64,000 bases of DNA from Micromonospora globbae. Lineage in GTDB: Bacteria; Actinomycetota; Actinomycetes; Mycobacteriales; Micromonosporaceae. Shown here piece after piece: positions 1 to 10,358 of the stretch (its first letter is position 1; each line of letters begins with the position of its first letter). The position numbers and the translations under genes are program-made. The stretch lies in NCBI RefSeq assembly GCF_003610785.1, contig NZ_RAQQ01000002.1:62001-126000 (forward strand), given 5' to 3'. Under the pieces are notes generated by a model that saw only the letters and a program-made list of their open reading frames with translations, did no database searches and had not been told where the DNA came from.

Positions 1-2139
1 CGCGACGGCCTCTCCGACACGCTGCGGGAGATCTTCCTGGCCCGGGTGGACGCCCTGCCCCAGCCCGCGCACGCCGTGGTCCACGCCGTCGCCGCCGGCG
101 TCGAGCCGGTGGAGCACTGGCTGCTGGCCCGGGTGGTGGGGCTGCCGGAGACCGAGCTCATCGAGGCCGTCCGGGCGGGCGTCGCGCACCGGCTCCTGGT
201 CGGGGCGGACGACGGCTACCGGCTGCGCCACCGCCTCGTGGCCGAGGTGCTGGAGAACGAGCTGCTGCCGGCCGAGCGCGCGGCGCTGCACCGCCGCTAC
301 GCCGAGGCGTTGACCTCGGCGGAGGCCGAGCTGCACCAGGCCCGGCTGGCCCACCACTGGCGACTGGCCGGCGAGCCGGTCCGGGCGCTGCCGGCCGCGG
401 TGGCCGCCGCGCAGGAGGCCGAGCGGCTGCACGGCTACGCCGAGGCGCACCGGCACTGGTCGGCGGCGCTGCAGCTGGCCGACAGCCCGGCCGTCGGCGC
501 GCGCGCCGTGGACCGGGCCGACCTGCTCGGTCGCGCCGCCGAGGCGGCCCACCACTGTGGCGAGCACGCCCGGGCGCTCACCCTGCTGGAGGAACTGGCC
601 CGCGCGGGTGGCATGTCGGCGTGCGCCCTGCACATCCGCCGGGCGCGCTACCTCGCGGCCGCCGGCCGGTCCGCGCTCGCGGAGACGGAGTACCGGCGCG
701 CCCTGGAGGCCGACGACTGCACCCCGCGGGAGCGGGCGACCGCCGCCGCGCACCTGGCCGAGCTGCTGCTGCACCTCGGCCGGTACGCCGACGCGGGTCG
801 CCGCGCCCGGGAGGCGCTGGAGCTGGCCGCCGCGGTGGACGGCTCCACCTCGGAGGTGGTGCTCGCGAGCGCCGCGCTGGGCTTCAGCGAGGCGTACCTG
901 GAGGATCCGGACGCCGGCCTGGCGGTGGTGCGCCGCGCGCTGGACATCGCCGAGCGGGCCGGCCGGCCGGAGGACGTGGCCTGCGCGTACCTGCACCTGG
1001 CCGAGCTGCTGACGGGCCCGCTGAACATCCTCGAAGAGGGCGTCGTGGTGGCCCGCCGGGGCGCCGAGCGGGTCGCCGAGCTGGGGCTCGGCCGCACGTA
1101 CGAGACGCGGCTGCTGGCCATCGCGACCAACGGGCTGTTCCGGGTGGGCCAGTGGGCGGAGGCGGAGAAGGTCGTGGCGGCCGCGCTGCGGCACCGCCCG
1201 TCCGGCGCCGACGCCGTCGAACTGCTGCTGGCCCGCTGCCGGCTCTCCGTCGGCTACGGCGACATCGAGGCGGCCGACCGCGACCTCGACGCGGTGGCCA
1301 CCGTGCTCGCCGGTGGCGGCGCCCGCCACGTCATCCCGCTGCTGACGCTGCGCGCCGGCCTCGCGATGTGGCAGGGGCGGCACGACCTGGCGCGGCAGGC
1401 CGTGCAGCGCGGCCTGACCGAGAGCCGCTCCGACGACGTGGGGATCCTCGCCGCGCTGGTCTGGCACGGTCTGCGCGCCGAGGCGGAGGCGCACGCCAGC
1501 CGCACCGTCGCGGTCGACGAGACGGCGGTGCGGCGGCTGCGGGACGTGGCCGAACGGGTGGCCCGCAAGAGCGAGAAGGCCGCCCGCCCGGTACGCGACG
1601 TCGTCGACGGGTTCCTGGCGCTCTGCGACGCCGAGGTGGGCCGGCTCGACGGCAACGACCCGGACCTGTGGGCCCGGTCGGTGGCCGAGTGGGACCGGCG
1701 CAACCACCCCTACCCCGCGGCGTACTCGCGGCTGCGGCAGGCCGAGGCGCTGCTGGCCCGGCGCAGCCGGGTGGCGACCGCCGGCAAGCTGCTGCGCGAG
1801 GCGTACCGGACGGCGCAGGGGCTCGGGGCCGTGCCATTGACCTCGGAGATCCGGACGCTGGCCACCCGGGCGCGCGTGTCGCTGGAGGAGCGGGAGCCCG
1901 CGCGTGGGCGGGACGCCGCGGCGGAGGTCGCCGGCGCCGACGAGCTGGCGGCGCTCACGGCGCGGGAACGCGAGGTGCTCGCCGCCGTGGCCGAGGGGCT
2001 GACCAACCGGGAGATCGGCCAGCGGCTGTTCATCAGCGAGCGGACCATCGGGGTGCACGTGTCGCACATCTTCGACAAGCTCCAGGTGCGCACCCGCGTC
2101 CAGGCCAGCGCCATCTACCTGCGGAACCGGCGCGGCTGA
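1..2139 (+). CDS. LuxR/LAL-family transcriptional regulator, 5' truncated
   Basis: The reading frame is open from the first base, so the N-terminus, which in this family carries an AAA-type ATPase, lies outside the window. The visible 712 codons are a long Ala/Leu/Arg-rich helical array with repeated paired-helix segments typical of TPR-like regions. They end in a LuxR-type helix-turn-helix at about 1950-2110 (LTAREREVLAAVAEGLTNRE followed by ERTIGVHVSHIFDKL). This is the LAL (MalT-like) architecture of actinobacterial regulators, which often control secondary metabolism or sugar use. The target is not evident. A GTG at 46 is only an internal codon, because the coding signal continues upstream of it. 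Confidence 0.9.
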   Translation, partial: RDGLSDTLREIFLARVDALPQPAHAVVHAVAAGVEPVEHWLLARVVGLPETELIEAVRAGVAHRLLVGADDGYRLRHRLVAEVLENELLPAERAALHRRYAEALTSAEAELHQARLAHHWRLAGEPVRALPAAVAAAQEAERLHGYAEAHRHWSAALQLADSPAVGARAVDRADLLGRAAEAAHHCGEHARALTLLEELARAGGMSACALHIRRARYLAAAGRSALAETEYRRALEADDCTPRERATAAAHLAELLLHLGRYADAGRRAREALELAAAVDGSTSEVVLASAALGFSEAYLEDPDAGLAVVRRALDIAERAGRPEDVACAYLHLAELLTGPLNILEEGVVVARRGAERVAELGLGRTYETRLLAIATNGLFRVGQWAEAEKVVAAALRHRPSGADAVELLLARCRLSVGYGDIEAADRDLDAVATVLAGGGARHVIPLLTLRAGLAMWQGRHDLARQAVQRGLTESRSDDVGILAALVWHGLRAEAEAHASRTVAVDETAVRRLRDVAERVARKSEKAARPVRDVVDGFLALCDAEVGRLDGNDPDLWARSVAEWDRRNHPYPAAYSRLRQAEALLARRSRVATAGKLLREAYRTAQGLGAVPLTSEIRTLATRARVSLEEREPARGRDAAAEVAGADELAALTAREREVLAAVAEGLTNREIGQRLFISERTIGVHVSHIFDKLQVRTRVQASAIYLRNRRG

Positions 2140-2255
2140 CCCGCCCGGCGTACGCGACGTATACGTCGTTCTACTGATCCGGCGGACAGCGGCGGCTGCA
2201 AGGCTGTGCCCTGTCGCCGCCGGCACGTCGTGCCGGGGACCACTGTGGAGGAGAG

Positions 2256-3026
2256 ATGACCGAACCGGTCTGGGGCCCCGTGCACCGGGACATCGTCGAC
2301 CTGCTCGCCGATCACCCCGCTGACGTGCCGGCCGTGGTCGACCACCTCACGAAGCTGCAGGACCTGCTGGTCCGGCTCCCTCCGCTGCTGGACAGCTGCC
2401 CGCTGGCCGACTTCAACAAGCTCTACCTGACCATCACCACCACGGTCCTCGACGGCCTGTACGACGACCGCTTCGTCGACCCCGTCTTCCTGTCCCGGCT
2501 GGACGTCGAGTTCGCGGCCCGCTACTTCGACGCCCTCCGCCTGTGGACCGACTCCAGCCCCGGCACCCCGAAGGCGTGGTCCTGCCTCTTCGAGCGGATG
2601 CGCGGCCCGGACGCGCGGCCGCTGCCGTCGGCGGCCGCCGGGGTGAACGCGCACATCAACTTCGACCTGCCGTTCGCCCTGGTCACCACGTTCGACCACC
2701 TCGAATCCGAACCGGTCGACGGCAGCGACCAGCACCGCGACTACCTCGAGATCAACAACATCTTCGCCGAGAAGATCCCGGGGCTTCGCCGGGGCTACCT
2801 GGAGCGCTGGCAGCTGCTCATCGACATGCTCAACGGCGAGATCGACGACTGGTACCAGGGGGAGCTGGTCGAGTACACGCGCGACGTCGCCTGGCGTAAC
2901 GCGCAGAAGATCTGGCGGTGCCGGCACGATCCGACCGCCCACGAGCGCGAGCGCAGCCGGCTGGACTCCACGGCGGCGGCGCTCGGCCGGCTGCTGCTGT
3001 CGCCCCTCGGGGCGTTCCTGCAGTAG
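2256..3026 (+). CDS. DUF5995 family protein
   Basis: Encodes 256 residues starting at ATG 2256 after a GAGGAGAG ribosome binding site. The segment GVNAHINFDLPFALV at about residues 130-144 and the surrounding His/Asn/Asp-rich helical region match my recollection of DUF5995, a soluble all-helical family of unknown function in actinobacteria. There is no signal peptide or membrane segment. It is a single gene: 116 bp separate it from the upstream regulator, and a strong hairpin follows its stop. The conserved NAHINFDL core suggests a metal or ligand site, but I assign no function. Confidence 0.75.
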   Translation: MTEPVWGPVHRDIVDLLADHPADVPAVVDHLTKLQDLLVRLPPLLDSCPLADFNKLYLTITTTVLDGLYDDRFVDPVFLSRLDVEFAARYFDALRLWTDSSPGTPKAWSCLFERMRGPDARPLPSAAAGVNAHINFDLPFALVTTFDHLESEPVDGSDQHRDYLEINNIFAEKIPGLRRGYLERWQLLIDMLNGEIDDWYQGELVEYTRDVAWRNAQKIWRCRHDPTAHERERSRLDSTAAALGRLLLSPLGAFLQ

Positions 3027-3038
3027 CCGGGACGGGGG

Positions 3039-3075
3039 GTCCCCGCGTTCCGTCCGGGGGGCGGAACGCGGGGAC
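3039..3075 (+). terminator. hairpin terminator after the DUF5995 gene
   Basis: GTCCCCGCGTTCCG (3039-3052) pairs perfectly with 3062-3075 across a 9-nt loop, 12 bp after the stop codon. There is no T tract, which is usual in this kind of genome. Confidence 0.75.
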
Positions 3076-3622
3076 GTGTCACCGACGCGGGGGGAAGCGC
3101 CGCCGGTTCGGGGGGAACCGGCGGCGCGGCGCGTCCGGGGGTACGGCACGGCGCGGCGCGTCCGGGGGTACGGCGCGGCGGCGGCTGACGGGGCACGGGG
3201 GTACGGCGGCGGGGTGGTGGCCGGGGGGACGCCGCCTCGCCGCGCACGTGCCCCCGGGGGAGCGGGCAGTGCTCCCCGGACGGGGGGGCGGCGCCCCTGC
3301 CGTTGCCGGTCCTCGGCACCGGAGGGAGGCCCGCGCCGCCGGCGGGTGTCGGGCGGCCCGCACCGGGTACGCGCGGGCCATGACGCTCCCCACCCGGCGG
3401 CCACCGGTCGCTCGACCCCGGCCCGCCCGACCCGCCCCGGCGCGGCCGGGCGGCGCGGCCCCGCGCCCGACCCGCTCCGGCGGCACCCGGTGAGCCGGCG
3501 GCGCTCCCCGTCCCGCGCCGCGCCCGCGGGACGTCCACGACGGTAGAACCGCCGGTTCCGTCCGGTGGCGGTCGCGGCAGCACCTACGGTCGGGGCAGGA
3601 GTTCTGGACGCGGGACGGGGAC
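3076..3622. other. gene-free GC-rich stretch before the permease gene
   Basis: I see no convincing gene here. Several frames are open, but their translations are Arg/Gly/Pro/Ala-rich and lack domain features. The stretch holds a short direct repeat near its start (3124-3174) and long runs of G, such as GGGGGG. The last 60 bases (about 3545-3610) are less biased and probably carry the promoter of the permease gene, though I cannot pick out a clear -35/-10 pair. Confidence 0.5.
3124..3174. repeat. 24-bp direct repeat, two copies plus a degenerate third
   Basis: The 24-bp unit beginning GCGCGGCGCGTCCGGGGGTA occurs at 3124-3147 and again at 3151-3174. A shortened third copy (ACGGGGGTACGGCGG) follows at about 3195-3209. 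It looks like local slippage or duplication in noncoding DNA. Confidence 0.7.
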
Positions 3623-5710
<2,088 letters not shown>

Positions 5711-5914
5711 CCCCGTCGGTCCCGCCCGTCACGCCGGTCCCACCGGCCGTTCCTCGCGCCTCTCCCGAGAAGGTGAATGGCAAGGTTGTTCACGTTCACG
5801 GCCTGATTGTCCGTATTGCGCCCGTATCGTGACGTCTGGTGGCCGGCGATCCGTCGTCCACCCCGCGTCCGGTTCGGACGCGGCCGTGCAGGCAGCCAGG
5901 AGAGGCAGGAGACG

Positions 5915-7477
5915 ATGTCGACGTACCAACAGGGCCGGCGGGTAGGACGACCCAGACGGCGGTCCCGGTGGTTCTTAGCCGGCGGGTTGCTGGCGGGCAG
6001 CCTCGTGGTGGGCGCGGCGGGCGCGGCCGGCGCCGCCGTGGGGGCGACGTCCCTGCTCGACCCGTTCCCGACAGCCGGTGTGCAGCGGGGGGACGACGCG
6101 GACGGGGACCGGCGCGGGGGCGCCGACGCGCGTGAGCCGGCCGGCGACGGCGCCGGCCGCCCGGACGGGCGCGACGGTGACGGCCGGGACGCCGCCGGCG
6201 CGCCGCGCGGGCACGGGGACGGCCCCGGAACCGGCCGCCACCCGGTGGTGGAGGTGCCGTGCGACGCGGGCCGGCTCGTGGCGGCGCTCGTGAAGGCCAA
6301 CGCCGAGGGCGGCGGTTCCCTGCGGCTGGCGTCGAAGTGCACCTACACGCTGACCCAGGCGTTCGCGCAGCCCGACGACTACGACGGCGGGATCCGGGAC
6401 GCGCGGGAGGCGGCCGACGCGGCCGAGACACCGGGCGACGCCGAGGCGCCCCCGCGCAACCCGGCCGACGACAAGGCCGGCCTGCCGGTGATCTACCAAC
6501 CCATCACCATCGACGGCGCCGGGGCGACCATCGAACGCGACGTGCACGCCGAGGACTTCCGCTTCTTCACCGTCCGCGACGGCGGGGAACTGTTCCTGCG
6601 CGACGTCGAACTCCGCAACGGCCGCTCGAAGATCGAGGGCGGCGCCGTGCACATCGTGCACGGGGCCACCGCCGTCGTCGAACGCGTCACCGTCGTCGGC
6701 AGCACGTCGCTGTCCGCCGAGGGTGGCGGTGGCGGGATCTTCAACGACGGGAACCTCGTGGCCACCGACAGCAGGTTCATCGGCAACAGCGCGGCCGGCA
6801 CCGCGGGCAAGGGCGGGGGCCTGCTCAACGGTGGCGTGCTGACGCTGCGGGGGTCGCAGTTCCACCACAACAGCGCCAACGGCTACGGCGGTGGGCTCGG
6901 CAACTACCGGGGCGCGGCGGACGTGGAGAACACGACCTTCGTGCAGAACAGCGCCGCGCAGGGCGGCGGCATCGCGAGCTTCTCGGCGCGGACCAAGGTG
7001 CTGGACACCGCGGTGCTGGGCAACACCGCCCAGGTCGGCGGCGGCATCGCGAACTCCGACGCCGTCATCGTGCTGCGCGGGATGACGATCCGCGACAACA
7101 CCTCCACCCTGAAGGGCGGCGGAATCTCGACCGTCCAGGGGCTGCTCCCGCTGGACGACAGCGTGGTCGCCGGCAACACCACCCACGGCCTCGGCGGCGG
7201 CATCTACGCCGAGAAGTCCAACCTGCTGGTCCGCGGCAGCGACGTGGCCCGCAACGGGGCGGTCGGCGCCAAGTCGACGGGCGGCGGCATCCACGCCACG
7301 GCCGGTCAGGTCTCGATCTACACGAGCAAGGTGGTGGGCAACAACGCGTCGGCCCGGCCGGGTGGCATCTTCGCCCAGCAGGCGCGGGTACGCGTCGACG
7401 ACGAGAGCGTCGTCGCCGGCAACGAGCCCACCAACTGCGTGGGCGGCCGGGTGCCGGTGCCCCACTGCTTCCGCTGA
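5915..7477 (+). CDS. secreted right-handed parallel beta-helix protein
   Basis: I chose ATG 5915 because AGGAG motifs lie just upstream; an upstream in-frame start at 5807 has none. The 520-residue product has an Arg-rich N-terminus, one hydrophobic segment at about 19-45 (signal peptide or anchor) and a charged, disordered Asp/Arg/Gly-rich linker to about residue 110. After that come regular beta-helix coils with repeated GGG(I/L)xN and NSAxxxGGG motifs. These resemble chlamydial polymorphic-outer-membrane-type and pectate-lyase-like repeats. Such folds often bind or cleave polysaccharide, but no catalytic residues are recognisable, so an adhesin or cell-surface role is equally possible. Confidence 0.8.
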   Translation: MSTYQQGRRVGRPRRRSRWFLAGGLLAGSLVVGAAGAAGAAVGATSLLDPFPTAGVQRGDDADGDRRGGADAREPAGDGAGRPDGRDGDGRDAAGAPRGHGDGPGTGRHPVVEVPCDAGRLVAALVKANAEGGGSLRLASKCTYTLTQAFAQPDDYDGGIRDAREAADAAETPGDAEAPPRNPADDKAGLPVIYQPITIDGAGATIERDVHAEDFRFFTVRDGGELFLRDVELRNGRSKIEGGAVHIVHGATAVVERVTVVGSTSLSAEGGGGGIFNDGNLVATDSRFIGNSAAGTAGKGGGLLNGGVLTLRGSQFHHNSANGYGGGLGNYRGAADVENTTFVQNSAAQGGGIASFSARTKVLDTAVLGNTAQVGGGIANSDAVIVLRGMTIRDNTSTLKGGGISTVQGLLPLDDSVVAGNTTHGLGGGIYAEKSNLLVRGSDVARNGAVGAKSTGGGIHATAGQVSIYTSKVVGNNASARPGGIFAQQARVRVDDESVVAGNEPTNCVGGRVPVPHCFR

Positions 7478-7511
7478 CCGACCGCGTGCCAGGGCGCGCC
7501 CGGCCGTGCGT

Positions 7512-7525
7512 GACGATCGATCGTC
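7512..7525. other. perfect 14-bp palindrome between convergent genes
   Basis: GACGATCGATCGTC is a perfect palindrome between the stops of the beta-helix gene and the convergent oxidoreductase gene. The motif GCGCCCGGCCGTG occurs on both sides of it. It may act as a bidirectional terminator or be a protein site; the sequence does not distinguish these. Confidence 0.4.
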
Positions 7526-7591
7526 GCGGGCGGACCGGGTGCGCCCGGCCGTGTCGTCGGGGATGTGGTCAGACCTCGACCACCCGGCGGC

Positions 7592-8551
7592 TCAGCCGAG
7601 CGCGCGCAGCGGGCCGGCGAGGTCGCTGGCGAAGAAGTCGATGAAGCCGTCCGGATCGGGGCCCGCGTTCTGGAGCACGATGTGGTCGAAGCCGGCCTCG
7701 ACGTACCCGCGGACCTTCGCCACGTGCGGTTCCGCGTCCGGGCCGACGGAGAGGAACTGCCGGATGTGCTTCTCCTCGACGTGCGCGCTGGCCGCGTCGA
7801 AGTTCACCGGGTTGGGCAGCTCGCTCATCACCTTCCACCCGGTGACGAGCCAGCGGCTGGTCGTCAGCGCGGCCTCCACGGCCTGGCGCTCGTCGCTGGC
7901 CCAGGCGAGCGGCACCTCGGCGTACCGGGGGCCCTGCCCGCCGGCGGACCGGTACCGCTGCACGATCGAGGGGTCGGCCTCGGTGGCGAAGAGCCCGTCG
8001 CCGAGCTCCGCCGCCATGGTGGCCGACTCGGGCCCGCTGGCGGCCACCGCGATCACCGGCAACGTCTCCGGCAGGTCGAAGACCCGGGCGTCCTCGAGTT
8101 GGAGGTGGCGGCCCTCGTACGACTGGTAGCCGCCCCGCCAGAGCAGCCGGATGATCTCCAGCGCCTCGCGCAGCCGCTCGTGCCGGCCCCGGACGCTCGG
8201 GAAGCCCTGCCCCACGACGTGCTCGTTGAGCCGCTCGCCCGCGCCGACGCCCAGCGTGAACCGTCCGTCGGAGATCAACGCCATGGTCGCGGCGGCCTGG
8301 GCGATGATCGCCGGGTGGTACCGGACGCTGGGGCAGGTGACCCCGGTGGCCAGCCCGAGGGTGCTGGTCTGCGCCGCGATCGAGCCCAGCATGCTCCAGG
8401 TGAAACCGGAGTGCCCCTGCGTGTCCAGCCAGGGGTGGTAGTGGTCGCTCATCTCCACGAAGTCGAATCCGGCCTGCTCGGCCCGGACGGCCTGACGGAT
8501 GATCTCCTTCGGCCCGTAGCCCTCCGTGGACAGCTTGTACCCGATCTGCAT
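7592..8551 (-). CDS. F420-dependent LLM-class oxidoreductase (G6PDH-related family)
   Basis: The product is 319 residues from ATG 8551, preceded by GGGGAGC; a longer frame upstream has no ribosome site. It begins MQIGYKLSTEGYGPKEIIRQ and contains SDHYHPW, GLATGVTCPS and GRFTLGVGAGERLNEH. These are hallmarks of the F420-dependent luciferase-like TIM barrels related to glucose-6-phosphate dehydrogenase Fgd (the TIGR03557-type group). The expected role is hydride transfer with F420/F420H2 on an unknown substrate in the cytosol. It is convergent with the beta-helix gene and stands alone. Confidence 0.9.
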   Translation of the reverse strand: MQIGYKLSTEGYGPKEIIRQAVRAEQAGFDFVEMSDHYHPWLDTQGHSGFTWSMLGSIAAQTSTLGLATGVTCPSVRYHPAIIAQAAATMALISDGRFTLGVGAGERLNEHVVGQGFPSVRGRHERLREALEIIRLLWRGGYQSYEGRHLQLEDARVFDLPETLPVIAVAASGPESATMAAELGDGLFATEADPSIVQRYRSAGGQGPRYAEVPLAWASDERQAVEAALTTSRWLVTGWKVMSELPNPVNFDAASAHVEEKHIRQFLSVGPDAEPHVAKVRGYVEAGFDHIVLQNAGPDPDGFIDFFASDLAGPLRALG

Positions 8552-8910
8552 CGCTGGTGCTCCCCGTCCGTCCGCTGGAGCAGCAGCCGTTCCCCTGGGG
8601 CGCTCCCGCAAACGCCGTACCCCCGTAGACCCAGCCTCCTAGGACGCCGTACGCGGTGTGAGGCGCGCGCGATCCGATGGTCGTGGGTCCACGATCACGG
8701 CGGCCGGGCGGCCGCTGGTGCTGGACCTGGCCGATTCGGCCGCGGACCGCTCGGTCCGTGCCCGCAACGCCGGCCGTGCTCGCGGCGGCGCCGGTCGTGG
8801 GCCGGTCGTCTGACCGTGGCGGCGTGGAGAGCCCGGCGGCGGGCCGGGCCGGGGCTCACGGTCACCGACGGCACGGGCAGCGGTGCGAACCCGGCACCCG
8901 GACGGCGAAC
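8552..8910. other. gene-free stretch upstream of the F420 oxidoreductase
   Basis: No gene is supported. The proximal part (about 8560-8660) should contain the oxidoreductase promoter. The remainder is GC-rich and has only low-complexity open frames. The terminator of the next minus-strand gene closes the interval. Confidence 0.5.
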
Positions 8911-8936
8911 GGCCCGCGCCGGAGTGGGCGCGGGCC
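8911..8936 (-). terminator. hairpin terminator of the small membrane protein gene
   Basis: GGCCCGCGCC (8911-8920) pairs perfectly with 8927-8936 across a 6-nt loop. It lies 42 bp beyond the stop of the minus-strand gene at 8979. Confidence 0.65.
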
Positions 8937-8978
8937 GAGGAGTGCGGCGCCGACGTCGGCGCGGGGGCCGGGAGTGTC

Positions 8979-9185
8979 CTACTGGGACGGCTGGGGGAGC
9001 TCGCAGTCGATCTTCGGGTTGGCGCCGATGTAGTTCAGCGGGCCGGCCACGATGGTGACCAGGATGGTCCCGGCCTCCGCGCAGTTGGTGTCGTCGTCGC
9101 CGTAGTAGCCGCGCTGACCCGCGGCGATGGCACCGATGACCAGCCAGATGACGACGAGGACTCCGAGTATCGACGTGCCGCGCAT
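8979..9185 (-). CDS. small membrane protein, 68 residues
   Basis: The product runs from ATG 9185 with an ideal AGGAGG seven bases upstream. It has one strong membrane segment at about residues 5-22 (SILGVLVVIWLVIGAIAAGQ) and a second moderately hydrophobic stretch at about 38-53. There are two cysteines (about 34 and 61) and an acidic DDDT motif between them. An upstream frame extending to 9452 is not needed. I do not recognise a characterised family; small proteins of this type are common in the family Micromonosporaceae as hypotheticals. It is monocistronic. Confidence 0.75.
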   Translation of the reverse strand: MRGTSILGVLVVIWLVIGAIAAGQRGYYGDDDTNCAEAGTILVTIVAGPLNYIGANPKIDCELPQPSQ

Positions 9186-9438
9186 GGCGTGCCTCCTGAC
9201 GGGGGTGTGGTGGGTCGAGGTGCAGGGCGTTGTACCCAGTCGCGTGCGACGGCTAACGGTGGGGCCGATCGGCGGCGTTGGGCGGGACGTCCGGCTGGCG
9301 GGGGACCGCCGGTGGGGGAGCCGGCATCGGCCGCGGGCACCGTGGCGGTCGCGCCGACTATCGGATCGAGGACCGATCTCGGCGGGGCGGGCCCACCGGG
9401 ACGTAGAACTGGCGTCACGGCACCGCCGAGGAGGAGTC

Positions 9439-10266
9439 ATGGACGTCCGCACCCCGACCCGGTACGTCGACGATCCCGCCGACGTGGCCTTCGCCGCCCG
9501 CGCCCTGGCCGACGGCGCCGTCGTCGCGGTGGCCTTTGGGAACTTCTACGCCCTCGTCACGCGGCCGGACGCGGCGACGGTGCGCCGCGTCAACCTGGCG
9601 AAGGGACGGCCGGCCGACCAGGTGGGCAGCATCACCGCCACGGCCCACCGGATACCGGCCATGTTCGACTGGTCGCGGATCCCGCCCCGGCTGCCCGAGG
9701 GGCGGGTCCGGCAGTTGATGGACGGACTCTTCGGCGCCGGCCCGTTCGGGTTCTGCGGCCCCGCCGTCGACCGGCTGCCCGACCACCTCGTGCGCGTCGA
9801 CGGCGGCGTGCGGACGACCCAGGTGATCGCGCCCGGAACGCTCTGCCCGTCGAACTCCTTCTTCGCGCGGGCCTGCGCCGAGGCGGGGGCGGAGCACCTC
9901 TTCATCACGTCCGCGAACCGCTCCCACCATCTCACGGGAGCGGACGAGGAGCCGGCCCACTGGCGGGCCGAGGGCATCCTGGCCGACTTCGCCCACGTGC
10001 CCGACCTCGTCGTCCTCGCGCACCGCGACGAGGCGGCGGCCCGCGCGGCGTACCCGGTCCACCTGCCGACCTCGGTCACGCTGCTCTCCTTCCACCGGCC
10101 CGAGGGGGAGTGGGAGGAGCCGCCGGTGCTGCCCGTGGAGCGGCACGGTTCGCTGCACGTCGACGACGTGCGCCGCGCCGCCGCGCCCCTCGGGCTCCAG
10201 GTGCGCCTGAGCGCCCGCGCCGCGCGCCGGCTGCGGGTCCGGGCGTACGACGGGGCCCTGGTCTGA
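9439..10266 (+). CDS. YrdC/Sua5-like domain protein
   Basis: The 275-residue product starts at ATG 9439 after GAGGAGGAG. The opening region (residues about 15-120, with AVVAVAFGNFYALVTRPDA and VNLAKGRPADQVG) and the later FITSANRSHHLTG resemble the YrdC fold. In Sua5/TsaC these regions bind ATP, bicarbonate and threonine for the tRNA t6A modification, and Sua5-type proteins carry KxRP-like and SAN motifs. Here LAKGRP and TSANRS fit. The C-terminal about 100 residues do not resemble the Sua5 domain. A paralogue or specialised carbamoyl/AMP-transfer role seems more likely than the housekeeping t6A enzyme. Confidence 0.65.
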   Translation: MDVRTPTRYVDDPADVAFAARALADGAVVAVAFGNFYALVTRPDAATVRRVNLAKGRPADQVGSITATAHRIPAMFDWSRIPPRLPEGRVRQLMDGLFGAGPFGFCGPAVDRLPDHLVRVDGGVRTTQVIAPGTLCPSNSFFARACAEAGAEHLFITSANRSHHLTGADEEPAHWRAEGILADFAHVPDLVVLAHRDEAAARAAYPVHLPTSVTLLSFHRPEGEWEEPPVLPVERHGSLHVDDVRRAAAPLGLQVRLSARAARRLRVRAYDGALV

Positions 10267-10301
10267 CCGTCCACACCGGACCTGCACGGGGGTACCCGGA
10301 G

Positions 10302-10332
10302 CCCGGGTACCGCCCGGGTGGCGGTACCCGGG
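10302..10332. terminator. bidirectional hairpin terminator
   Basis: CCCGGGTACCGCC (10302-10314) pairs perfectly with 10320-10332 over a 5-nt loop, between the convergent YrdC-like and helix-hairpin-helix genes. Further GGTACCCGGG-type sequences flank it. Confidence 0.75.
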
Positions 10333-10358
10333 CGGACGGTGGCCCGGGTCGGGGGGTG

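Noticed and set aside
9186..9452. N-terminal extension of the small membrane protein
   Set aside because: The added residues are low-complexity and Arg/Pro-rich, while ATG 9185 has a perfect AGGAGG.
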